From contig CAZGLY010000006.1 in NCBI GenBank assembly GCA_964526675.1, positions 1 through 64,000 on the forward strand: a stretch of DNA of 64,000 nt, given 5' to 3'. The notes under the pieces are model-generated. The model was not told the DNA's origin. It worked only from the letters and a program-made list of their open reading frames with translations, and did not search any database. The position numbers and the translations under genes are program-made. Source of the stretch: CAZADA01 sp964526675. Lineage in GTDB: Bacteria > Pseudomonadota > Alphaproteobacteria > Caulobacterales > Maricaulaceae. Below are positions 34,355 to 43,286 of this stretch, one piece after another (positions within the stretch are counted from its first letter, which is position 1; the number at the start of each line of letters is the position of its first letter).

Positions 34355-35275
34355 ATGGTGCAAACAGCGTTGGTTCTTGGTGCGAAAGGCCGGTTCGGAC
34401 GCGCAGCGTGTCAGGCGTTTCGCGACGCCGAATGGCAGGTGCGCGCGTTCGTGCGCCCTGGCGGCGCATCGACCGTCGGCGACGGCGTGATGGTGGTCGA
34501 GGGGGACGCGTTTGATCCGGCCGCCGTGGCCGCGGCCGCCGAAGGGGCGGACGTGATCGTCAACGCGCTCAACCCGCCTTATCCAGCGTGGCCGCGCGAT
34601 CTGCCGCGCTTCACAACGAGCGTGATCACCGCGGCGAAAGCCTCAGGCGCCACGGTCATCTTTCCCGGGAACGTCTACAATTATGGGGAAGACATGCCGG
34701 CGCGGCTGACCGAGGAGACGCCCCATCGTCCCACCAGCAAAAAGGGGCGGCTGCGCGAGGACATGGAACGCACTTACCAGGCGGCTGCGGCGGACGGCGT
34801 GCGGACGCTGATCCTGCGAGCGGGCGACTTCATCGAGCGGGAGACCACCGGCAACTGGTTCGACAGCCACATCGCCGCGAAGGTCCGCGAGGGGCGCGCG
34901 CTCTACCCCGGCCCTCTGGATCGGGTGCACGCCTGGGCCTGTCTGCCGGACGCCGCGCGGGCGGTTGCGGCGTTGGCCCAAAAGCGGGCGACGTTTGCGC
35001 CGTTCGAGACCTTTGGTTTCGAAGGGTTTGCGCTCACTGGCCAGGAGTTGATCGACGCGCTCGCCCGCGCCGCCGGCCGCACGCTCAAAGTACAGGGCAT
35101 GCCGTGGCCGATGATGCGCCTGCTTGGACTGGTCTCGCCTGACGTCCGCGAGGTGGTGGAGATGGCGTATCTGTGGCGGGTTCCCCACGCGATCGACGGG
35201 GCCAAGCTTCGCGGCGTGTTGCCGGACTTCCGCCCAACACCGGTGGACGAGGCGATCGCGGCGTCGCTTCCGTGA
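34355..35275 (+). CDS. NAD(P)-dependent epimerase/NmrA-like oxidoreductase
   Basis: 306 residues from the ATG at 34355 (GGAG 8 bases upstream); an ATG six codons earlier lacks a ribosome-binding site. An N-terminal Rossmann fold with ALVLGAKGRFGRAACQAF (a glycine-rich variant), then VVEGDAFDPAAV, ADVIVNALNPPYP and VIFPGNVYNYGED. The Y-N-Y-G region suits extended SDRs, but the YxxxK pair is not obvious, so it may be an NmrA-like or non-catalytic form. The divergent LysR gene probably regulates it. Substrate unknown. Confidence 0.75.
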   Translation: MVQTALVLGAKGRFGRAACQAFRDAEWQVRAFVRPGGASTVGDGVMVVEGDAFDPAAVAAAAEGADVIVNALNPPYPAWPRDLPRFTTSVITAAKASGATVIFPGNVYNYGEDMPARLTEETPHRPTSKKGRLREDMERTYQAAAADGVRTLILRAGDFIERETTGNWFDSHIAAKVREGRALYPGPLDRVHAWACLPDAARAVAALAQKRATFAPFETFGFEGFALTGQELIDALARAAGRTLKVQGMPWPMMRLLGLVSPDVREVVEMAYLWRVPHAIDGAKLRGVLPDFRPTPVDEAIAASLP

Positions 35276-35323
35276 CGATCACGCGCCGGTTGAGCCGAAG
35301 CAACGGGAGGACGCCGGAAACCG

Positions 35324-35397
<74 letters not shown>

Positions 35398-35466
35398 AAA
35401 TCGCGCCTGGATGCGCGCTTGCGCCGACATCGCGCAGCCGATCGGCGGCTTGGCGGAGGAACAAGC

Positions 35467-35535
35467 ATGATGCGCGTCCAAGAGCAAGCGCTGGCGGTCT
35501 TACCACGACGCGACGGCGCGGCGTTGGACGCGTGA
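35467..35535 (+). CDS. candidate 22-codon leader ORF upstream of the caspase-like gene
   Basis: ATG with a strong GGAGGA six bases upstream (35455-35460). It encodes MMRVQEQALAVLPRRDGAA and a few more residues. Its stop overlaps a GTG (GTGA at 35532-35535) that is in frame with the large caspase-like gene. That gene has no clear ribosome-binding site of its own, so this short ORF could deliver ribosomes by coupling. No homologue known to me. It may not be translated. Confidence 0.35.
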   Translation: MMRVQEQALAVLPRRDGAALDA

Positions 35536-35582
35536 GCGTGGGTGAGCGCGCCCGCCGCCGGACCCAGCGCCGACGCAACGCC

Positions 35583-37307
35583 ATGGGGCCGATCAGACGG
35601 CTCGCGCTGGCGTTCGCCCTTGGCGTCGGGCTGGGCGCGCTGACCTCCGCCGTCGCGCAAGACGCGCCAGGCGGCGCCCCCAACCGCTTCGCCGCAGTGG
35701 TGAGCGTGGAGCACTACGACGACGCGCTCGGCCCCGCGCGCGGGGCGGCGGCGGACGCCAAACACATGGCCGCCGCTTTCGGCGAGGCCGGCTATCAGGT
35801 GCGCCGCTTCCCCGAGGCGACGGCGGGGGACATCCGGCGCGCAGCCTTTTGGCTGGCGGAGAATCTGGCCGCGGCGGACGAGGGCGCGCTCGGAGCGGCC
35901 TACGTCACCAGCCACGCCGCGGTGATCAACAACCGCACCTATCTGTTGGGGCGGGACGCCGACGCGTCCTCGGCGCAGTCGCTCGCCGCCAGTGGAACGC
36001 CGGCGGATGTGTTCGTCCAGGCCCTCAGCGACAGCGACGCCGCCAGCGTGATCCTGATCGACGCCAGCGCACGCCACCGCGGGGTGGAGCGGCTCGGATC
36101 GCCCCGAGGCCTGGCGCCGTTCGACCCGCCGGCGAGGGGGCTGGTGATCTTTGACAACGCGCCGGGGACCGCCGCGCCCGGACGGGGGGCGGGCGTGTCC
36201 CCGTTTGCCTCCGCCGCGGCGGCCTTGCTCGCGTCGCCCGAGCCGCAACGGGCGGCGCTGCGCGCCTTCCGACGGCGGGTGTATGAAGACAGTCTGGGTT
36301 GGCGATCGCCCTGGGTGAGCGGGCGCCTCCCCGCGAGCGCCACATTCAGCGCGCGCCTCGAACCACCGAGCCTGCGCGGGGAGCCGCGCGCGCCGTCGCG
36401 GGACGTGCTGTTCGTCACCACCCGACGCGTGGACGCGCCCGCGCCATCGGTGTCAGCCTCGCCCGATCCGACAGCGCGCGAGGTCGTCGACGGCGCGCGC
36501 GCTGTCGTGTTCACCAGCGAGGCGGACGACTTCGCGAGCCGGGGATGGGCGCGCGCCGACGGCGTGGAGTTTCTGGACGACGACGCGTTCCGGGCGACGC
36601 TCCGCGGCGCGGCGGTGCTGGTTTACGTCCATGGGTCGGGCGCCTCCTTGCGGACCGCGACGGAGGAGGCGGCCGTCTTCTCAACGGGCGTGGGGCTCGG
36701 CGGCCGCACGGTGGCCTTTGCGTGGCCAGCTCTGGAGGAGCGCTCCACGGTCGCCCTCCGTCGTGACGCCGCCGCCGCCGAACGCGCCGCCGGGCCGTTG
36801 GCCGATCTCTTGAGCGACGTGCGCGCCGCGGGCGCCGGCGAGGTGAACATCGCGGGCTATGGCGTGGGCGTGCGCGCTGTTTTGAGCGCCCTCGAGCTTC
36901 TGCGGGCGCGCCGCCAACCGCTGGAGGAGGGCGCCGCATCGCAACCGCCGCCCCTGCTCCACGCGCTTCTCATCGCGCCGGACGCACCCGCGGCCCGGAG
37001 GGTCGACCGCCTAAGGGCGGCCGCGGATATGGCCACGATTGTCACGGTGGTCACGGTCGCTGCAGAGCCGGGCCTGACCATGGCGAGCGGGCCGACGCCA
37101 TCGAGCGCGCCGGACGTCGTCGCCTGGACCACGGACGCGCGGGCGGCTGGCGTGTCTTTCCTGGAGATCCAAGGCGATCCGGCGACGCCGGCGCCACGGT
37201 CGCCGGAACTCTGGGCGCTCTTGAGCCCGGCCATCAGCGGCTTTGGCGCGCGGCCGGCGACGCCGCTGCTGCGGGACTCCATCGCGACGGACGCTCCCCA
37301 ACGCTGA
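35583..37307 (+). CDS. exported fusion of a pseudo-caspase domain and a DUF900-like pseudo-hydrolase domain
   Basis: 574 residues from ATG 35583; a GTG at 35532 is an alternative. Signal peptide 1-26 (cleavage AVA-QD). Residues 35-255 align with bacterial caspase-like peptidases: RFAAVVSVEHYDDALGPARG, DAKHMAAAFGEAGYQV, the His loop YVTSHAAV (H111), TYLLGRDAD, then VILIDASARH where the family has 'LDAC'. The catalytic Cys is Ser162. Residues 272-570 resemble DUF900 alpha/beta hydrolases (VLFVTTRRV; VLVYVHGSG at 346-354; FAWPALEERSTV), but the nucleophile elbow 'AHSMG' is AGYGVG (424-429). Both active sites look lost. Possibly an envelope scaffold, ligand-binding or regulatory protein; the function is unknown. 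Confidence 0.75.
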   Translation: MGPIRRLALAFALGVGLGALTSAVAQDAPGGAPNRFAAVVSVEHYDDALGPARGAAADAKHMAAAFGEAGYQVRRFPEATAGDIRRAAFWLAENLAAADEGALGAAYVTSHAAVINNRTYLLGRDADASSAQSLAASGTPADVFVQALSDSDAASVILIDASARHRGVERLGSPRGLAPFDPPARGLVIFDNAPGTAAPGRGAGVSPFASAAAALLASPEPQRAALRAFRRRVYEDSLGWRSPWVSGRLPASATFSARLEPPSLRGEPRAPSRDVLFVTTRRVDAPAPSVSASPDPTAREVVDGARAVVFTSEADDFASRGWARADGVEFLDDDAFRATLRGAAVLVYVHGSGASLRTATEEAAVFSTGVGLGGRTVAFAWPALEERSTVALRRDAAAAERAAGPLADLLSDVRAAGAGEVNIAGYGVGVRAVLSALELLRARRQPLEEGAASQPPPLLHALLIAPDAPAARRVDRLRAAADMATIVTVVTVAAEPGLTMASGPTPSSAPDVVAWTTDARAAGVSFLEIQGDPATPAPRSPELWALLSPAISGFGARPATPLLRDSIATDAPQR

Positions 37308-37404
37308 GCGTTAACGGTCTGGGCCGCCCGACGCGCCGCCGGGGAAGCCTTGACGCGGAGCGCCGCGCGCGCGCTCTTTATGCGCAAGGAGTCGAGCACC
37401 AGCC

Positions 37405-39000
<1,596 letters not shown>

Positions 39001-39010
39001 GGACGCGCCC

Positions 39011-41212
39011 GTGACCAGCACCCCCACCGACGGGTCCCCGGCCCCCGACTTCACGGACCTTGATTATGACGCGGCCGGCGCCCTCGCGGCCCCAAACGGC
39101 GGTGAGACCGCCCACGCGGGCGGGGAGGCTCTTGAACCTTGGACGACGCCGGAGGGCATCGCGGTGCAGCCCGCCTACGGGCCGGAGGACGCGGTGGCGG
39201 ACGCGACGACGGCGATGCCCGGCGTCGCGCCGTTTGTCCGCGGTCCCTACCCGACGATGTATGTGCAGCGACCATGGACCATTCGTCAGTATGCGGGCTT
39301 CTCCACGGCCGAAGAGTCCAACGCGTTCTACCGCGCGAACTTGGCCGCGGGTCAGAAGGGGCTCTCCATCGCCTTCGATCTGGCGACCCACCGGGGCTAT
39401 GACAGCGACCACCCACGGGTTGTCGGGGATGTCGGCATGGCCGGCGTTGCGGTGGATTCCATCCTCGACATGCAGATCCTGTTCGATCAGATCCCGCTCG
39501 ATCAGATGTCGGTGTCGATGACCATGAACGGCGCGGTGTTGCCGATCATGGCGCTCTTTATCGTGGCGGGCGAAGAGCAAGGGGTCGCGACGGAAAAACT
39601 CTCCGGCACGATCCAAAACGACATTCTCAAAGAATTCCTGGTCCGCAACACCTACATCTATCCACCGCAACATTCGCTGCGCATTATTGCGGATATCTTC
39701 GCGTACACCGCGGCGCGCATGCCAAAGTTCAATTCGATTTCGATTTCCGGCTATCACATGCAAGAAGCCGGCGCGACGGCCGATCTCGAACTCGCCTACA
39801 CCATCGCAGACGGCCTGGAATACATCCGCGCCGGACGCGACGCCGGCTTGGCGGTCGATGACTTTGCGCCGCGCCTGTCGTTCTTCTTCGGCATCGGCAT
39901 GAATTTCTTCATGGAAGTGGCGAAGCTGCGCGCGGCGCGGGGCCTGTGGTGCGCGCTGGTGGACGAACACTTCGCGCCCCAGTCCGACAAATCACTGATG
40001 CTGCGCACGCACTGCCAAACCTCGGGCTGGAGCTTGGCGGCCGCGGACGTCTTTAACAATGTCGCGCGCACGGCGGTGGAGGCCATGGCGGCGGTCGATG
40101 GCGGCACCCAAAGCCTCCACACCAACAGCTTGGACGAAGCGCTCGCCCTGCCCTCGACGTTCGCGGCCCGCATCGCGCGCAACACGCAGCTGTTGCTGCA
40201 AACCGAAGCGCATATGGCCGACACGATCGATCCCTGGGGCGGCAGCTATTACGTGGAGCGGTTGACCGCCGACCTCGCCGCGCGGGCGCGCGAGCACATC
40301 GCGGAAGTGGAGGCCGCCGGCGGCATGGCGCGCGCCATCGACCAGCGCCTGCCCCAGCAGCGTATTGAGGAGGCCGCAGCGCGCACCCAGGCCCGCATCG
40401 ATTCCGGCCGCCAGCCCATCATCGGCGTCAATGTGTTCCAACCGGAGACGGACGACGACGTGCCGGTGCTGAAGGTCGACAATGTCGAAGTGCGCGCGGC
40501 GCAAATCGCCCGGCTGAAGCGCCTGCGGGAAGAGCGGGACGCCGCGGCCGTCGAGGCGGCGCTCACCGCGCTCACCAATGGCGCGGCGGGCGACGGCAAT
40601 CTGTTGGAGCTGTGCGTCGCGGCGGCGCGCGCGCGCGCCACGGTGGGCGAGATGAGCGACGCGATGGAGGCCGTGTTCGCTCGCCATCGCGCCACGCCCG
40701 CGGCGGTGAAGGGCGTCTACGCGCGCGAAAGCGGAGAGACTGAAGCGGTGAAGGCCGCACGCGCGGGCGCGAAGGCGTTCCGGGAACGCCACGGCCGCGC
40801 CCCCAAGATCATGATCGCCAAAATGGGCCAGGACGGCCATGACCGCGGGCAAAAGGTGGTGGCGTCCGCCTATGCGGACCTCGGCTGGGACGTGGTGATC
40901 GGGCCGCTGTTCCAAACGCCGGAGGAGGCCGCCGCCCAGGCCGTCGAGGAGGATGTCCACGTCGTCGCCGCGTCGAGCCTGGCCGCGGGCCACCTCACCC
41001 TCGTGCCGGCGTTGCGCAACGCTCTTGGAAGCCTGGGTCGGGATGACGTCACGACCATCGTCGGCGGCGTGATCCCGCCCGATGACGTGGGCGTGCTTCG
41101 GCAAATGGGCGCAGCCGCGGTGTTCGGGCCCGGCTCGAGCATTGCGGAGGCGGCCGTGGCCTTGCTGGAGATTCTCGGGCCCCGGTTGGAACGCCGGGAA
41201 CCGGCCGAGTAA
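39011..41212 (+). CDS. mutB: methylmalonyl-CoA mutase large (catalytic) subunit
   Basis: 733 residues from GTG. Adenosylcobalamin enzyme that turns methylmalonyl-CoA into succinyl-CoA. Barrel domain: YPTMYVQRPWTIRQYAGFST, KGLSIAFDLATHRGYDSDHP, VSMTMNGAVLPIMALFIV, GTIQNDILKEFLVRNTYIYP and GGTQSLHTNSLDEALALPS. C-terminal cobalamin domain with the DxHxxG motif (MGQDGHDRG, around residue 610) and VVAASSLAAGH. It follows mutA by 10 bases. No MeaB chaperone or epimerase gene is adjacent. Confidence 0.97.
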   Translation: MTSTPTDGSPAPDFTDLDYDAAGALAAPNGGETAHAGGEALEPWTTPEGIAVQPAYGPEDAVADATTAMPGVAPFVRGPYPTMYVQRPWTIRQYAGFSTAEESNAFYRANLAAGQKGLSIAFDLATHRGYDSDHPRVVGDVGMAGVAVDSILDMQILFDQIPLDQMSVSMTMNGAVLPIMALFIVAGEEQGVATEKLSGTIQNDILKEFLVRNTYIYPPQHSLRIIADIFAYTAARMPKFNSISISGYHMQEAGATADLELAYTIADGLEYIRAGRDAGLAVDDFAPRLSFFFGIGMNFFMEVAKLRAARGLWCALVDEHFAPQSDKSLMLRTHCQTSGWSLAAADVFNNVARTAVEAMAAVDGGTQSLHTNSLDEALALPSTFAARIARNTQLLLQTEAHMADTIDPWGGSYYVERLTADLAARAREHIAEVEAAGGMARAIDQRLPQQRIEEAAARTQARIDSGRQPIIGVNVFQPETDDDVPVLKVDNVEVRAAQIARLKRLREERDAAAVEAALTALTNGAAGDGNLLELCVAAARARATVGEMSDAMEAVFARHRATPAAVKGVYARESGETEAVKAARAGAKAFRERHGRAPKIMIAKMGQDGHDRGQKVVASAYADLGWDVVIGPLFQTPEEAAAQAVEEDVHVVAASSLAAGHLTLVPALRNALGSLGRDDVTTIVGGVIPPDDVGVLRQMGAAAVFGPGSSIAEAAVALLEILGPRLERREPAE

Positions 41213-41229
41213 GGACCGCCAGGGCGGCT

Positions 41230-41697
41230 CTAGGTCCGCGTGACGCGTGCGGCGTAGCACCCTGGCTTGGCGTTGTGCAGGTGCAGATACGCGGCGTTGG
41301 GGTCGCTGAACATGGTGGTGATCGCGGCCTCGAGCGCGGTCCCGTCGACGACGTCCGCCGCGATCATGGCGTGTGTGGCGTCAAAGGCCCGCACGGACAT
41401 CAAGCGCTTACGGAACAGCTCGGGAATGGTCCCCGGCTCCGGACGCGCCTGAGCCACGTCGGCGCGGACATAAATGGCGTGGCTGGCCCGATAGGGGCCC
41501 GGCTCCGGCTGGTGGACAAAGTGGGTGAGGATCACGTCTTCGCCGACAGGCGCGTCTTCCAGGCTGATGCGGCACGGAAACCCCGGATTGGCGGTGACGC
41601 GAACGCGCTTGGCGTCGCGCGTCGCGAGCTGTGCGTCCGACAACGCAAACACGTCCGAGAACAACGCCGGATCGAGGGCATGGATTTGAAAACTCAT
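41230..41697 (-). CDS. DUF1203 family protein
   Basis: 155 residues from ATG 41697 (AGAGAGG upstream); the longer frame is not family-like. Typical DUF1203 pattern: FQIHALDPALFSDVFALSDA, NPGFPCRISLEDAPVGEDVI, LTHFVHQPEPGPYRASHAIY and the C-terminal PNAAYLHLHNAKPGCYAARV. Conserved Cys and His residues in the C-P-R and H-L-H-N turns hint at a small binding or enzymatic site. Function not known. It is convergent with mutB and stands alone. Confidence 0.85.
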   Translation of the reverse strand: MSFQIHALDPALFSDVFALSDAQLATRDAKRVRVTANPGFPCRISLEDAPVGEDVILTHFVHQPEPGPYRASHAIYVRADVAQARPEPGTIPELFRKRLMSVRAFDATHAMIAADVVDGTALEAAITTMFSDPNAAYLHLHNAKPGCYAARVTRT

Positions 41698-41885
41698 GGC
41701 GGCGACCTCTCTGGGTGAGGCCGCATCGTGGAGCCGCCGCTCGTCGGCCGCCATCCGCTTCTTGCGCCACGAACGGCAGCGGCTGGTCGGCTCGATTGTG
41801 GCGCAACGCTGCCGGACTGGTTTACCGTTTGGCGCCATGGTGTGCGCGGGCGCGCTGTGTGGCCGCGCCCAGTGGAGACCGCATC

Positions 41886-42209
41886 ATGATCATCACCACC
41901 ACCCCCAGCATCGAGCGGCGCCCCGTGCGCGCCCATTGCGGCGTCGTGATCGGCGAAGCGATCTTGGGCGCCAACATTCTGCGGGATTTCTTCGCCGGTA
42001 TTCGCGACATCGTCGGCGGCCGCTCCGAGGCGTATGAAAAGTCGATCCGCGAAGCCCGCACCATCGCCTTCAAAGAAATGCAAGACGAGGCGGAGAAACT
42101 GGGGGCGAACGCCATTCTCGGCGTCGACATTGACTACGAAGTGATCGGCGAAAACGGCTCGATGATGCTGGTGTCGGTGTCAGGCACCGCGGTCGTCGTC
42201 GACGAGTAG
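41886..42209 (+). CDS. YbjQ/UPF0145 family protein
   Basis: 107 residues from ATG 41886 (GGAG nine bases upstream). Strong YbjQ pattern: VVIGEAILGANILRDFFAGI, RDIVGGRSEAYEKSIREART, IAFKEMQDEAEKLGANAILG and VDIDYEVIGENGSMMLVSVS. The family forms small pentamer-like oligomers and is sometimes called a heavy-metal-binding domain, without good proof. Lies between the DUF1203 gene and a convergent dehydrogenase. Confidence 0.92.
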   Translation: MIITTTPSIERRPVRAHCGVVIGEAILGANILRDFFAGIRDIVGGRSEAYEKSIREARTIAFKEMQDEAEKLGANAILGVDIDYEVIGENGSMMLVSVSGTAVVVDE

Positions 42210-42223
42210 ACCAGGCGGCGCGC

Positions 42224-43087
42224 TCAGTCGTCGCGGGCCAAGCGCGCGGCGAGGCTTGAGGTGTCCCAGCGGCCCCCGCCCATCGCTTGGACCTCGCTGT
42301 AGAACTGATCCACCAGCGCGGTGAGCGGCAGGCGCGCGCCGCTGGCGCGCGCGGCCTCCAGCGCAATGCGCAGATCTTTGCGCATCCAATCGACCGCGAA
42401 ACCAAAGTCGTACCGCCCGTCCGCCATGGTGCGCGCGCGATTGTCCATCTGCCAACTTTGCGCCGCCCCTTGGCCCACGGCCGCCAACACACGCTCCACG
42501 TCCAGGCCGGCCTTCTGGGCGAAGTGCACGCCCTCGGCCAAGCCTTGGACCACGCCGGCGATGCAAATCTGATTGACCATCTTCGTCAGCTGGCCGGCGC
42601 CGGCCGGGCCCACATGCACAATCGCCTTGGCGTAGGCGTCCATGAACGGACGCGCGGCGGCGAGGGCCGCGTCCGTTCCGCCGCACATGATGGAGAGTTG
42701 CCCGGCTTCCGCGCCCGCTTGCCCGCCGGACACCGGCGCATCGAGGAACAGCGCGTCGCGCGCATGCGCCGCGGCCTCCAAATCGCGCGCGAGATGGGCG
42801 GAGGCGGTCGTGTGATCAATGAGAACCGCGCCAGGAGACATCGCCGCTAAGGCCGGCTCCGCGACCGCGCGGACGTCCGCGTCGTCGCCCACGCACATCA
42901 TCACCGCCGCACAATCGGCCACCGCGTCCTCAAGGCGCGCCGTCGCCACGCCGCCATAGGCCTCCGCCCAGGCGCGCGCCTTTTCCGCCGTGCGGTTCCA
43001 CACGCGCACGCTGTGGCCGGCCGCCGCCAAATGCCCCGCCATGGGAAAGCCCATGACGCCAAGCCCAATAAACGCTGTCGCGCCCAT
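42224..43087 (-). CDS. NAD(P)-dependent beta-hydroxyacid dehydrogenase (3-hydroxyisobutyrate dehydrogenase family)
   Basis: 287 residues from ATG 43087 (AGGAGCG upstream). N-terminal Rossmann motif FIGLGVMGFPMAGHLAAAGH, VWNRTAEKA; substrate-binding LDAPVSGGQAGAEAGQLS; catalytic Lys in GQLTKMVNQIC; C-terminal RYDFGFAVDWMRKDLRIALE. Reactions in this family include 3-hydroxyisobutyrate and tartronate-semialdehyde conversion. Methylmalonyl-CoA mutase nearby would fit valine breakdown through propionyl-CoA, but this is only inference. Divergent from the penicillin acylase gene. Confidence 0.88.
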   Translation of the reverse strand: MGATAFIGLGVMGFPMAGHLAAAGHSVRVWNRTAEKARAWAEAYGGVATARLEDAVADCAAVMMCVGDDADVRAVAEPALAAMSPGAVLIDHTTASAHLARDLEAAAHARDALFLDAPVSGGQAGAEAGQLSIMCGGTDAALAAARPFMDAYAKAIVHVGPAGAGQLTKMVNQICIAGVVQGLAEGVHFAQKAGLDVERVLAAVGQGAAQSWQMDNRARTMADGRYDFGFAVDWMRKDLRIALEAARASGARLPLTALVDQFYSEVQAMGGGRWDTSSLAARLARDD

Positions 43088-43286
43088 GGCCGCACGCTCC
43101 TGTTGTGGGGTCAGCGAGCCGCGCGCCGTTCGCAACCTAGGACCGCCAACGACTTGCCTCTCTGTCAAGGGTGTGCAGGGTACAGCCAGGGGATGCAAAC
43201 GCCAAAACGCGCCGGAGCGGCGGGCCTTCGCGCCAGTCCGTCATGGCGCGCCGCGGAACACCGCGAGACTCCAAGAGGACAGTGAG

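Noticed and set aside
43150..43175. TTGACA-like box on the minus strand before the dehydrogenase gene.
   Set aside because: No -10 box at a proper distance was found.
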